From: Tateyamaria sp.
GTDB taxonomy: Bacteria; Pseudomonadota; Alphaproteobacteria; Rhodobacterales; Rhodobacteraceae
Assembly: GCA_018668195.1 (NCBI GenBank)
Contig: JABITU010000144.1
Location: 1 to 15,127 of the forward strand
Length of the DNA: 15,127 nucleotides
Direction: 5' to 3'
Positions 6,416-15,051 of the stretch are shown here, in pieces. How positions within the stretch are numbered: the first letter of the stretch is position 1; each line of letters opens with the position of its first letter. Made by a program: the position numbers and the translations under genes. The notes beneath the pieces are model-generated. The model saw only the letters and a list, made by a program, of their open reading frames with translations, made no database searches and was not told the origin of the DNA.

Positions 6416-9400
6416 CTACTCTGCTGGAATAGCGCCCTGCTCGACACTCAGCGGCGCAGGTAAGTGCACCAACATCTCTTTGGGACATACCTGCATGAAA
6501 TTGTGCTGTTCTGTGCCCCAATGCTGAAGGATATAGGCAGCCTTTCGGCTGTCTGTTTCTTCTAAATGGCGCTGGATCAAGGTTTTTAACTGATTTATCC
6601 AATGCGGTACCGTGACCGGGCAAGTCACCAGCGTTTCGAGATTCATCATCGCTTGTGCCTTGCCCTCGGGATCGTACAAATAGGCCATTCCGCCAGTCAT
6701 CCCAGCGCCAAAGTTAGCGCCAATCTCGCCAAGGATCACAGCGACACCACCAGTCATGTACTCGCAACCATTACTACCACAGCCTTCGATCACCACAGAT
6801 GCGCCCGAATTTCGTACAGCAAAACGCTCGCCTGCCTGACCGGCAGCAAACAGATACCCATCGGTCGCGCCGTATAAAACGGTATTGCCGATTATCGTAT
6901 TCTCTGCTGCCACAATGGACGATGCCATTGGTGGACGAACCACAATTGTACCCCCCGACAAGCCCTTGCCTACATAGTCATTAGCGTCGCCTGACACTTC
7001 CAGTTTTAGCCCCGGCGCTGCGAAAGCACCCAATGACTGCCCTGCTGATCCAGTTAGCTTGACGGTAAGGTGATCAGCCTGAAGCGCGTTTCGCATTCCA
7101 AACTTGCGTACGATATGGCTGCTTGTGCGGGTGCCCACGGTTCGATGCGTGTTCTGCACTGCGTATTGCAACTGCATCTTTTCACCATCCTCAAGGAACC
7201 GCGCCGCGTCACGCACAATTTGCGCATCAAGCGTATCGGGAACGGCGTTGCGTTCTTTATCGCGGTTGTACACGATATCAGAGGCCCCATCGACCGTGAT
7301 CAGCATTGGGTTCAGGTCTAGGTCATCCAGATGAGCAGAGCCACGACTGACCTGCGCTAACAGATCGGCGCGCCCAATCACTTCGTCCAAGCTGCGCGCG
7401 CCAATCTGGGCTAGCAACTCGCGCACTTCTTGCGCATAGAAGGTGATCAAATTCACAACCTTGTCAGCATTGCCGGTGAACTTGTCTCGCAGCGCCTCGT
7501 CTTGGGTACAGACACCCACAGGGCAAGTGTTCGACTGGCACTGACGCACCATAATACAGCCCATTGCGATTAACGCAGCCGTGCCGATACCGTATTCTTC
7601 GGCACCAAGCATCGCCGCCATCACAATGTCACGCCCAGTGCGCAAACCGCCATCAGTCCGTAGGGTAACCCGTTCGCGCAAGTTATTCATGGAAAGAACC
7701 TGATGTGCTTCTGTCAGGCCCATCTCCCATGGTAGGCCTGCATATTTGATCGAAGTGGCAGGCGACGCGCCCGTGCCACCATTGTGGCCCGAGATCAGGA
7801 TGACATCGGCCTTGGCCTTGGCAACACCGGCGGCAATTGTTCCAACACCCGAAGACGCCACCAGCTTGACCGTCACTTTGCAGCGCGGGTTGATCTGTTT
7901 CAGGTCATAGATCAGCTGCGCGAGGTCCTCAATCGAGTAAATATCGTGGTGCGGCGGTGGCGAAATCAGGGTCACCCCCTTGGTTGAGTGACGCAGACGG
8001 GCAATCAGATCAGTGACCTTCATGCCGGGCAACTGGCCACCTTCTCCGGGCTTGGCACCCTGGGCCACCTTTATTTCCAGCTCTTCACACTGATTGAGAT
8101 ATTCGGCCGTAACGCCAAAGCGACCTGAAGCGACCTGTTTGATCTTAGCCGACGGGTTGTCGCCATTGGGCTCTGGGTGGAAATGCGCGGGATCTTCACC
8201 ACCTTCACCACTGTCCGACTTTGCGCCAATACGGTTCATTGCCACGTTCAGTGTCTTGTGTGCCTCTGGGCTGAGCGCCCCTAGCGACATTCCCGGCGTC
8301 ACAAACCGTTTGCGGATCGAGGTGATGCTTTCCACATCTTCAATTGGAATGGGCTTGCCCAAAGCCTTGAAATCCATCAGGTCACGCAAGTGGATCGGCG
8401 GGCTAGATTGCATTTTGGCGCTATATTGCTTCCACATTTCAAAGGATGCGCGGTTACAGGCCATCTGCAACATATGCATGCTGGACGCTTCCCAGGCGTG
8501 CGTTTCGCCTTTGGCTCGCGACTTATAGAATCCACCAATCGGCAGGATGTTCGTGCCTTGCCAGCCCAGCGCGTGAACCTCTTCGGCCTTGGCCTGAATG
8601 CCGGTCACACCAATCCCGCTGATGCGACTGGTCATACCGGGGAAGAATTCAGCACACATCGCTCGACTCAGGCCCACAGCTTCAAAGTTCAAACCACCGC
8701 GATAGGACGATACGACACTGATCCCCATCTTAGCCATTATTTTAAGCAGGCCTTGGTCGATGGCGTTGCGATAGCGCGCAACCACGTCGGTCAAGCTGTC
8801 ATCGATCAGGCCACGATCAATACGGTCTGCCAGAGAATCTTCGGCCAAGTATGCATTGACCACGGTCGCACCGCAGCCAATCAGCACGGCAAAGTAATGC
8901 GGATCAATGCACTCTGCACTCCGAACATTTAACGAACAGAACGTCCGCAGCCCTTTGCGCGTCAGGTGACTGTGTACGGCACTTGTGGCCAGGATCATCG
9001 GCATCGCCACGCGGCCCTCATTCGATGATTGATCAGTCAGCACAATATGGCCAGAACCAGATCGTACCGCATCTTCTGCTTCGGCTCTGATGCGTGCCAA
9101 GCCTTCACTTAGGGCATTTGGACGGGACGCAAATGTGCAGTCGATCTCTGTCATGTCCGCATTGAAGGCAGAGACGACTTCATCCCATTGCGCGTTGCCG
9201 ACAAAGGGGCTGTCGAGCGTTATGATCTCGGTTTGTGCGCTGCTTTCATCCAACACGTTCTTGAGGTTGCCAAATCTTGTCTTCAAACTCATCACCCGGA
9301 ATTCGCGCAGACTGTCGATTGGCGGGTTGGTGACCTGACTAAAGTTCTGGCGGAAGAAATGGCTCAGCGGGCGGTATTTTTTGGACAAAACCGCGCTTGG

Positions 9401-10945
9401 GGTGTCATCCCCCATGGATGCCAGCGTTTCTTTGCCATCCTCGGCCATTGGGGCGAGAATATTTTCCAGCTCTTCAATGGTATAGCCGGCGGCGATCTGG
9501 CGGCGGCGCAGGTCTTGCCCGGTATATATCGGACGCTCTGACACTTCGGCCAGCTGGGAGTCCAGATCTTTGATCTTACCGACCCATTCGCCAAAGGGCT
9601 GGCTTGCCGCGAGCGTATCCTTGATTTCCGTGTCGTGGAACAGTTTTCCGGTTGCCATATCCACGGCAAGTATCTGACCCGGTCCCAGTGCACCTTTCTC
9701 GACCACATTGGATTCTTCCAACGGCACCATGCCGGTCTCAGACCCTGCGATGACCATCCCATCGCTTGTCACTACATAGCGCATTGGCCGCAATCCGTTA
9801 CGATCCAGTCCAGCGCAAACCCAACGTCCATCGGTCATGGCCAGTGCCGCTGGGCCGTCCCACGGCTCCATCACACTATTGCAGTACGAATACATGTCGC
9901 GCCATGCCTGAGGCAGCTCGACCGCCTGCTTAGACCATGACTCAGGCACCATCATTGTCTTAGCCATTGGCGCATTACGCCCAGCTCGTACCAGCACCTC
10001 AAACACCGCGTCCAACGCAGCGGAGTCCGAAGACCCTGACGCTACGATTGGCTTGATGTCCTCGGCCATCTCTCCGAATGCCGAAGATGCCATCCGTATT
10101 TCGTGGCTTTTCATCCAGTTCAGATTGCCCCTAAGCGTGTTGATTTCGCCATTGTGGGCCAGCATCCTAAATGGCTGTGCAAGCCACCACTGCGGGAATG
10201 TGTTGGTCGAATAACGCTGGTGATAGATCGCAAAAGCGCTCTCGAACCGCTGGTCCATGAGATCGGGGTAAAACTCTGCGACCTGTTCAGCCAGCATCAT
10301 GCCCTTGTAGATAATCGACCGACACGACAACGACGCTATGTACAAGCTCGGCACTTGTGCAGCCAATGCAGCCTTTTCAATGCGACGACGAATGACATAA
10401 AGCTCACGCTCGAATGTCTCTTCGTCCACACCCTTGCAGTTCGATATAAGAATTTGCTCGATTTCAGGGCGGGTCGCGTTCGCCTTTTCGCCCAGACATT
10501 CGACCTTTACCGGTACATGCCGCCAACCATAGATGTAATAACCCATCCGCAAGACTTCGGTCTCGACGATGGTACGGCATGTCTCTTGCGCTCCAAAATC
10601 GGTCCGCGGCAGAAACACCTGACCAACGGCAATCAGCTGATCCCGGTCCGGGGTATGACCCGTTCGCTCAATCTGATCATAGAAAAAGCTGACCGGTATC
10701 TGCACATGAATGCCCGCGCCATCACCCGTTTTGCCATCCGCATCGACAGCCCCGCGGTGCCAAATTGCTTTGAGCGCTTGGATCCCGTTCTCAACAACGG
10801 CACGGCTGGGTGTGCCGTTGACTGACACAACTAACCCTACGCCACATGACGAATGCTCTTCTGCCTCGGAATACAGGCCATTTTCGACCATGTATTGGCG
10901 CTTGACCTGCTCGTTACGGGCCCATTCTGCGTCATATTTCGTCAT
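6416..10945 (-). CDS. gltB: Glutamate synthase (NADPH) large subunit GltB
   Basis: GltB combines glutamine and 2-oxoglutarate to form two glutamates, receiving electrons from GltD; with glutamine synthetase it forms the GS-GOGAT ammonia assimilation route. The 1509-residue protein is full length. A 33-residue propeptide precedes Cys34 (SSCGVGL), the N-terminal nucleophile of the glutaminase domain. Central and FMN-binding domains follow, including SGEGGEDPAHF and HNGGTGASPATS. The 3Fe-4S motif CIMVRQCQSNTC has cysteines at 1130, 1136 and 1141, with the same C-x5-C-x4-C spacing as the Azospirillum enzyme. A C-terminal beta-helix domain follows, with repeated G-x-x-G segments such as GKGLSGGTIVV. 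An AGGA box lies 8 bases before the ATG. The ATG overlaps the TGA of an interrupted upstream frame. It lies downstream of gltD on the same strand. Confidence 0.97.
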   Translation of the reverse strand: MTKYDAEWARNEQVKRQYMVENGLYSEAEEHSSCGVGLVVSVNGTPSRAVVENGIQALKAIWHRGAVDADGKTGDGAGIHVQIPVSFFYDQIERTGHTPDRDQLIAVGQVFLPRTDFGAQETCRTIVETEVLRMGYYIYGWRHVPVKVECLGEKANATRPEIEQILISNCKGVDEETFERELYVIRRRIEKAALAAQVPSLYIASLSCRSIIYKGMMLAEQVAEFYPDLMDQRFESAFAIYHQRYSTNTFPQWWLAQPFRMLAHNGEINTLRGNLNWMKSHEIRMASSAFGEMAEDIKPIVASGSSDSAALDAVFEVLVRAGRNAPMAKTMMVPESWSKQAVELPQAWRDMYSYCNSVMEPWDGPAALAMTDGRWVCAGLDRNGLRPMRYVVTSDGMVIAGSETGMVPLEESNVVEKGALGPGQILAVDMATGKLFHDTEIKDTLAASQPFGEWVGKIKDLDSQLAEVSERPIYTGQDLRRRQIAAGYTIEELENILAPMAEDGKETLASMGDDTPSAVLSKKYRPLSHFFRQNFSQVTNPPIDSLREFRVMSLKTRFGNLKNVLDESSAQTEIITLDSPFVGNAQWDEVVSAFNADMTEIDCTFASRPNALSEGLARIRAEAEDAVRSGSGHIVLTDQSSNEGRVAMPMILATSAVHSHLTRKGLRTFCSLNVRSAECIDPHYFAVLIGCGATVVNAYLAEDSLADRIDRGLIDDSLTDVVARYRNAIDQGLLKIMAKMGISVVSSYRGGLNFEAVGLSRAMCAEFFPGMTSRISGIGVTGIQAKAEEVHALGWQGTNILPIGGFYKSRAKGETHAWEASSMHMLQMACNRASFEMWKQYSAKMQSSPPIHLRDLMDFKALGKPIPIEDVESITSIRKRFVTPGMSLGALSPEAHKTLNVAMNRIGAKSDSGEGGEDPAHFHPEPNGDNPSAKIKQVASGRFGVTAEYLNQCEELEIKVAQGAKPGEGGQLPGMKVTDLIARLRHSTKGVTLISPPPHHDIYSIEDLAQLIYDLKQINPRCKVTVKLVASSGVGTIAAGVAKAKADVILISGHNGGTGASPATSIKYAGLPWEMGLTEAHQVLSMNNLRERVTLRTDGGLRTGRDIVMAAMLGAEEYGIGTAALIAMGCIMVRQCQSNTCPVGVCTQDEALRDKFTGNADKVVNLITFYAQEVRELLAQIGARSLDEVIGRADLLAQVSRGSAHLDDLDLNPMLITVDGASDIVYNRDKERNAVPDTLDAQIVRDAARFLEDGEKMQLQYAVQNTHRTVGTRTSSHIVRKFGMRNALQADHLTVKLTGSAGQSLGAFAAPGLKLEVSGDANDYVGKGLSGGTIVVRPPMASSIVAAENTIIGNTVLYGATDGYLFAAGQAGERFAVRNSGASVVIEGCGSNGCEYMTGGVAVILGEIGANFGAGMTGGMAYLYDPEGKAQAMMNLETLVTCPVTVPHWINQLKTLIQRHLEETDSRKAAYILQHWGTEQHNFMQVCPKEMLVHLPAPLSVEQGAIPAE

Positions 10946-11325
10946 TGGCTGGTTCCTTTCGTCATTAGCACGTCGCGGGGGATATTCGCTTCAAAACTGC
11001 CTACAGGGGCAGAGCTGAGCAATCGCAATTCACCAAGATAGGTGTATTCGAAGATATCTGTGATTGCGTCCGCGTTCACGAGTGTGCTTTCTTTGTGCGT
11101 TCGTTGCGTCAGAGACTCTGACTTTTGCTATTCAGTATATTTCTGGGCGGCTTTCCCAGCATTTGTGTTTGTCTTGGCTTTAGTTAGCGTTGCCTTACAG
11201 GTTGCAAGACTTTGCCGATTAACGGGCTTTGAAATCTTCGACCCAACCTGCATGTTTTGTCTGTATGGCTTCAAAATATAGGTTTTGTGTCGAGGACCTT
11301 TGTGCCTGATATCGAAGCCGGGCAT
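10942..11325 (-). pseudogene. Interrupted reading frame between gltD and gltB
   Basis: The 381-base gap between gltD and gltB contains one minus-strand frame. It starts with ATG at 11325, two bases after the gltD stop, and ends with TGA at 10944-10942, overlapping the gltB ATG as ATGA. It is broken only by a TAG at 11130-11128. The first part would be a 65-residue lysine-rich peptide starting MPGFDIRHKG. After the TAG the frame can restart at GTG 11079 to give 45 residues, VNADAITDIF...TKGTSQ. Possible readings are a former gene of about 127 codons disabled by one nonsense change, a short real gene (10942-11079) coupled to gltB, or chance. I recognise no family. A hydrophobic plus-strand frame over 11042-11281 is most likely the antisense shadow. 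If nothing here is translated, this is the gltB leader or promoter region. Confidence 0.35.
11108..11122. promoter_or_regulatory. 15-bp perfect palindrome between gltD and gltB
   Basis: GTCAGAG-A-CTCTGAC is a perfect 7+7 dyad around one central base, about 160 bases upstream of the gltB start and just past the TAG at 11128-11130. On the plus strand it is followed by TTTT. As RNA it could fold only as a 6-bp stem with a 3-base loop, a weak terminator. The compact symmetry fits better with a dimeric-regulator site. No matching copy was noticed elsewhere in the window, so its role is unknown. Confidence 0.3.
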
Positions 11326-11326
11326 T

Positions 11327-12769
11327 CTATTCTGCGGCGACAGCGGCTCCTGCGCTGTTGAACTTGTCCAGAATTGCGTCGGCACAGTCGCGACCGTCAC
11401 GGATTGCCCACACCACAAGCGACGCACCGCGCACGATATCGCCAACCGCATAGATGCCGTCCAATTCAGTCTGCCCAGTCGTATACGCCGCTTTGATCGT
11501 GCCCCAACGGTTGACCTTCAGTTCGGGCGTGTCCCAAAGCGCGGGCAGATCTTCAGGCTCAAAGCCCAAAGCCTTGATGACCAAATCAGCCTCTTCGACA
11601 TAATCGGCGCCTTCGATCACTTCGGGGGCTTGACGGCCCGTGGCATCAGGCGCGCCAAGACGCATCTTTTGGACCATCACACCAGCAACGGCATCATCGT
11701 TCGTGGTAAAGCCTTTGGGCGCGCTGAGCCATTCAAAGATTACACCTTCTTCTTCTGCGTTCTGCACTTCACGCTGGCTGCCCGGCATGTTTGCCCGGTC
11801 CCGACGATAAAGGCATTTAACGCTTGTCGCGCCTTGTCGGATGCTGGTGCGCACGCAATCCATTGCCGTGTCACCGCCGCCGATAACGACAACGCGCTTT
11901 CCAGAGGCATTCAAACGACCTCCGTCAAACTCTGGCACGGCGTCACCAAAGCTCTTGCGATTGCTTGCTGTCAGGAAATCAATCGCTTTCTCGATGCCAG
12001 CCATGTCACCGTTTGGCATTGAAATGTCGCGGCTTTTGTAAACACCGGTGGCGATGATGACAGCATCATGCGCCTTGCGGATATCAGAAAAGCTTATGTC
12101 ATCGCCCACATTACAATTTTGTTTAAAGATCACACCAGCTTGCGCCAGCTGATCGTTTCGGCGCATTACCACGTCCTTTTCCAGTTTAAATCCGGGAATG
12201 CCATAGGTCAGTAATCCGCCGGATCTATCATAGCGGTCGTATACAGTGACCTGAATACCAGCGCGACGCAGCACATCTGCTGCAGCCAGCCCACCAGGAC
12301 CCGCGCCGATTATGCCCACCGATTCGGGACGCTCGGTGCTTGGCTTGATGGGCTGCACCCAACCTTCTTCCCACGCGGTGTCAGTGATATATTTTTCAAC
12401 CGATCCGATTGTGACAGTGCCGTGACCTGATTGCTCTATTACGCAATTGCCTTCGCACAGACGATCCTGTGGGCAAATACGGCCACATATTTCTGGGAAT
12501 GTATTGGTCGCTTGGCTAACCTCATAGGCCTCTTGCAAGCGCCCTTCAGCGGTCAAACGTAACCAGTCGGGGATATTGTTGTGCAGCGGGCAGTGAGATT
12601 GACAATAAGGCACGCCACATTGGCTGCACCGAGACGCCTGCTCTTCAGCCTTCGCGCTCGCATACTCTGCATAGATCTCACGAAAATCCTCTCGTCGGTC
12701 ATCCGCGCCCCGCTTTGTAGGCATATCGCGTTCGACCTTCACGAATTTCAGCATAGGTTGCTCAGCCAA
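11327..12769 (-). CDS. gltD: Glutamate synthase (NADPH) small subunit GltD
   Basis: GltD oxidises NADPH through FAD and passes electrons via iron-sulfur clusters to GltB. The 480-residue protein begins with the low-potential cluster region CSQCGVPYCQSHCP (Cys48, 51, 56, 60) and CGRICPQDRLCEGNC (Cys95, 99, 105, 109). It continues with the FAD dinucleotide fold VGIIGAGPGGLAAAD (151-165), the NADPH fold VVVIGGGDTAMD (293-304) and a C-terminal FAD-contacting AVGDIVRGASLVVWAI. The length matches the family. The start is a TTG at 12769: GGAGGA (12776-12781) lies 6 bases before it, while the first ATG (12754, residue 6) would be 21 bases from that box. It is followed after 380 bases by gltB on the same strand and is divergent from uppP. 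Confidence 0.96.
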   Translation of the reverse strand: MAEQPMLKFVKVERDMPTKRGADDRREDFREIYAEYASAKAEEQASRCSQCGVPYCQSHCPLHNNIPDWLRLTAEGRLQEAYEVSQATNTFPEICGRICPQDRLCEGNCVIEQSGHGTVTIGSVEKYITDTAWEEGWVQPIKPSTERPESVGIIGAGPGGLAAADVLRRAGIQVTVYDRYDRSGGLLTYGIPGFKLEKDVVMRRNDQLAQAGVIFKQNCNVGDDISFSDIRKAHDAVIIATGVYKSRDISMPNGDMAGIEKAIDFLTASNRKSFGDAVPEFDGGRLNASGKRVVVIGGGDTAMDCVRTSIRQGATSVKCLYRRDRANMPGSQREVQNAEEEGVIFEWLSAPKGFTTNDDAVAGVMVQKMRLGAPDATGRQAPEVIEGADYVEEADLVIKALGFEPEDLPALWDTPELKVNRWGTIKAAYTTGQTELDGIYAVGDIVRGASLVVWAIRDGRDCADAILDKFNSAGAAVAAE

Positions 12770-12775
12770 TGCGAG

Positions 12776-12781
12776 TCCTCC
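12776..12781 (-). promoter_or_regulatory. Ribosome binding site that fixes the gltD TTG start
   Basis: On the minus strand this reads GGAGGA, followed by CTCGCA and then TTG. The ideal spacing supports initiation at TTG rather than at the ATG five codons downstream. Confidence 0.75.
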
Positions 12782-12826
12782 AACATTTCCAGTCTTTGAG
12801 GTCTACGCTATGCGCAAGTAAAATAA

Positions 12827-12845
12827 AAGTCAGTATATGTGACTT
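12827..12845. promoter_or_regulatory. Dyad AAGTCA-N7-TGACTT in the gltD/uppP divergent region
   Basis: AAGTCA at 12827-12832 and TGACTT at 12840-12845 are perfect inverted repeats separated by GTATATG. On the minus strand the spacer plus the next arm includes TATACT, a plausible -10 element for gltD, about 60 bases before its start. A regulator bound here would cover that element. The site lies about 140 bases upstream of uppP. The regulator cannot be named from the sequence. Confidence 0.3.
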
Positions 12846-12867
12846 ATATTGTAAAAATATCCGCACC

Positions 12868-12902
12868 ATGGAGCAGAATTCAGCCGTTATCTCCATTTTT
12901 TA
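12868..12902 (+). terminator. Terminator-like stem followed by T-run upstream of uppP
   Basis: ATGGAG (12868-12873) pairs perfectly with CTCCAT (12891-12896), and the plus strand continues into T residues. The 17-base loop is large, so the structure is weak. No plus-strand gene precedes it. It could end transcripts running antisense to gltD, act in the uppP leader, or be coincidental. Confidence 0.2.
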
Positions 12903-12983
12903 AATCCGTATCGGACCTAAATTCAGTCTTTACGTTCAGAATCAGCGAGTTGTATCAGTACACATTGAATAGGCGGATCCAAA

Positions 12984-13787
12984 ATGACACTGTTTCAAAT
13001 CTTGATTGTTGCAATCACCCAGGGCGTAACCGAATTTCTGCCGATATCTTCGTCTGGTCACCTTATTCTACTGCCCAAACTGACAGGTGCCCAAGATCAA
13101 GGCCTTGCCATAGATGTTGCAGTACATGTTGGTACACTTATGGCGGTCACCCTGTATTTTTGGCGCGATGTTCAGATTGCGGCAAAGGGAACTTTTCGCC
13201 TTGCGAAGGGCAAGGTTGATACACAAGGCGCATTTCTGGCCCTATGCTTGCTTATCGCAATTATACCCGCTGTCTTTGTTGGCTTGGCTATAAAGCTGAC
13301 AGGTCTGGATGAAGCCATGCGATCCACGGAAGTGATCGGATGGACAATGCTGATCTTTGGCGTTGTGCTTTATTGGGCCGACAGAACTGGCCGAACCGCC
13401 AAGAGCGCTGATAGCTGGTCAATTCGGGACGCTGCCATAATGGGCCTAGCCCAATGCCTTGCGCTTATCCCCGGCACATCGAGATCCGGCATAACGATCA
13501 CAGCCGCACGCAAACTGGGTTATGGACGCAAAGACGCGGCAAAACTTGCCATGTTGATGTCGATACCTGTCATCGCTGCGTCTGGCTTTGTACTTAGCAT
13601 CGACGTAATTCAGCAGGCGAACTGGGAATTGCTGTACAACGCCACCATCGCTGCTGCCTTTGCGTTTGCGGCAGCCTTGCTAGCGCTGGTCTTGATGATG
13701 CGGTTGTTGGCGAGCATCAGCTTTACACCATACGTTATCTACCGGATCGTGCTTGGCATTGCGTTATTGGTCTGGGTTTATACCTAG
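12984..13787 (+). CDS. uppP: Undecaprenyl-diphosphate phosphatase UppP (BacA family)
   Basis: UppP dephosphorylates undecaprenyl diphosphate at the inner membrane, recycling the lipid carrier for peptidoglycan and other envelope polymers; family members confer bacitracin resistance. The 267-residue protein is highly hydrophobic, with about eight membrane segments. It carries both active-site regions: GVTEFLPISSSGHL (14-27, with Glu17 and the Ser-rich turn) and LIPGTSRSGITI (161-172, containing Arg167). The ATG at 12984 is preceded by AGGCGGA at suitable spacing. It is divergent from gltD. Its stop shares the tetranucleotide CTAG with the stop of the convergent NDUFA9-like gene, so the two genes end on each other without an intergenic terminator. 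With mtgA it is one of two wall-synthesis genes in the window. Confidence 0.95.
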   Translation: MTLFQILIVAITQGVTEFLPISSSGHLILLPKLTGAQDQGLAIDVAVHVGTLMAVTLYFWRDVQIAAKGTFRLAKGKVDTQGAFLALCLLIAIIPAVFVGLAIKLTGLDEAMRSTEVIGWTMLIFGVVLYWADRTGRTAKSADSWSIRDAAIMGLAQCLALIPGTSRSGITITAARKLGYGRKDAAKLAMLMSIPVIAASGFVLSIDVIQQANWELLYNATIAAAFAFAAALLALVLMMRLLASISFTPYVIYRIVLGIALLVWVYT

Positions 13788-14764
13788 CTGCGCAGATTCT
13801 TAGCGCTCTCCTTGATTGCATCATACTGACCCGAAGGCCGAAAGCGCCACAGATAGTCCGGTAAAACTGCTTCTAAAGCCACAGGGGTTATGCCTAAATC
13901 TGAAAGCCCAAGAGCGCTATCTGACACGACATTATCAAGGCGCAGGTTGCTCACTTGATCGCGCGTGATCTGGGCTGGGATCAATCCCAGTGACAGACTG
14001 TTGACCATGTCAAAGGCAAAACCCAGAATATTTGCCAAAAAGAACGGAATGTTCACTACGGCCCGGCGACGCCGAATGATGCCCAGCATCGTCGACATTA
14101 AGGATCTAAAGTCGCGCACATCCGGGCCACCAAGCTCATAAATGCCGGGTTCGGCGTGCTCAGTCAAAGCGCGTTCGGCCGCATGCGCGACATCGTCGAC
14201 GAAAATTGGTTGGAACTTGGTGTCTGCTCCGACCACAGGAAGGATAGGGCCAAGCAGAGACATGGAGGCAAACCTGTTAAAGAACTGGTCCTCGGGTCCA
14301 AACACTATTGAGGGACGCAAGATTACAGCAGCCGGCATGTACTTCAGAACGGCAGCTTCGCCAAATGCCTTGGTTCGCGCATATTCGCTGTCGCTGTGTG
14401 CATCCGCACCAATAGCAGAAACATGCACCATTTGATTGATGCCTTGGTCAGCGGCTGTTCGTGCAATCCGATCTGCACCCTCAGCCTGAACGGCATCAAA
14501 AGTGTTCTTACCGTTGCGCGCAAGTATTCCGACACAGTTCACAACCGCATCAGCCCCGATCATAGCTCTCGCTACTGATGCATCATCGCGAATGTTGCAC
14601 AAAACAGGCTCAACTTGGCCAACAACACCATACGGCTTGACGAAAATCGCTTCATTAGGACGACGCACCGCAACCCGCACCCGCCAGCCTGCCTTGGCCA
14701 TACGACGCGCGATGTAACGCCCGACGAAGCCCGACCCGCCGTAGATGGTAACCAGTTTGGACAT
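13784..14764 (-). CDS. Complex I NDUFA9-family NAD(P)-binding protein
   Basis: This 326-residue protein belongs to the atypical short-chain dehydrogenase group that includes mitochondrial complex I accessory subunit NDUFA9. The N-terminus, MSKLVTIYGGSGFVGRYIAR, holds the NAD(P)-binding GxxGxxG (Gly9 or Gly10, Gly12, Gly15). Then come ADAVVNCVGIL (71-81), VHVSAIGAD (113-121) and YARTK (128-132) in the place of the YxxxK motif, and a segment PSIVFGPEDQFFNRFA typical of the group. Family members bind NAD(P)H but are often not active dehydrogenases. In alphaproteobacteria they are linked to complex I or quinone metabolism by similarity; the role here is inferred. The start at 14764 has AAGGAG 6 bases upstream; the longer frame from 14782 would swallow that box. 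It is convergent with uppP. Confidence 0.88.
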   Translation of the reverse strand: MSKLVTIYGGSGFVGRYIARRMAKAGWRVRVAVRRPNEAIFVKPYGVVGQVEPVLCNIRDDASVARAMIGADAVVNCVGILARNGKNTFDAVQAEGADRIARTAADQGINQMVHVSAIGADAHSDSEYARTKAFGEAAVLKYMPAAVILRPSIVFGPEDQFFNRFASMSLLGPILPVVGADTKFQPIFVDDVAHAAERALTEHAEPGIYELGGPDVRDFRSLMSTMLGIIRRRRAVVNIPFFLANILGFAFDMVNSLSLGLIPAQITRDQVSNLRLDNVVSDSALGLSDLGITPVALEAVLPDYLWRFRPSGQYDAIKESAKNLRS

Positions 14765-14884
14765 GACCTGCTCCTTGCGCACTGTTACCCTGTCCGTCTA
14801 ACCGTAGGCCCGCGTCCGTTCAAGTCGGCAAATTGACCTGCGCATGAGCCGCCACCCAGCCCCAAAATGGCTGAACAGCACATG

Positions 14885-14897
14885 GCCAATGATTGGC
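14885..14897. promoter_or_regulatory. 13-bp palindrome upstream of the tRNA-Leu promoter
   Basis: GCCAATGATTGGC is a perfect 6+6 dyad around one base, ending 22 bases before the tRNA-Leu -35 box and about 120 bases upstream of the NDUFA9-like gene. It could be an activator site for the tRNA promoter. No regulator can be named. Confidence 0.25.
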
Positions 14898-14919
14898 ATG
14901 CCTAAGCGGTAGAAACGCA

Positions 14920-14948
14920 TTGACACGTCGTAGCGCTCAGCTTAAACG
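14920..14948 (+). promoter_or_regulatory. Sigma-70-type promoter of tRNA-Leu
   Basis: A perfect -35 TTGACA (14920-14925), a 17-base spacer, and a -10-like TAAACG (14943-14948) place the transcription start about 10 bases before the tRNA. The -10 match is imperfect, but the -35 match, spacing and position are all good. Confidence 0.6.
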
Positions 14949-14964
14949 CGCTAAATCCATCTGT

Positions 14965-15051
14965 GCCCAGATGGCGGAATTGGTAGACGCGCTAGCTTCA
15001 GGTGCTAGTGTCCGTAAGGACGTGGAGGTTCGAGTCCTCTTCTGGGCACCA
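14965..15051 (+). tRNA. tRNA-Leu (anticodon CAG)
   Basis: The 87-base gene folds as a class II tRNA. The 7-bp acceptor stem GCCCAGA / TCTGGGC is followed by discriminator A and an encoded CCA. The anticodon arm is CTAGC-TTCAGGT-GCTAG, giving anticodon CAG, which reads CUG leucine codons. A long variable arm, GTCC-GTAA-GGAC, is as expected for leucine tRNAs, and the T arm contains GGTTCGAGTCC. It stands alone on the plus strand; the last 76 bases of the window after it are AT-rich and hold no recognisable gene. Confidence 0.97.

Noticed and set aside
11042..11281. Plus-strand 79-residue hydrophobic frame between gltD and gltB
   Set aside because: It begins with GTG without a Shine-Dalgarno and lies antisense to the open minus-strand frame; the hydrophobicity is what an antisense of a lysine-rich frame gives.
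10942..11325. Amber (TAG) recoding as a sense codon, suggested by two in-frame TAGs in the window
   Set aside because: Intact genes here (gltB, gltD, uppP, the HyuA-type gene and the NDUFA9-like gene) end in TAG at family-typical lengths, so TAG is a normal stop.
13784..13787. Overlapping stops of uppP and the NDUFA9-like gene in CTAG
   Set aside because: Convergent genes sharing CTAG is a simple consequence of compact packing and implies no special mechanism.
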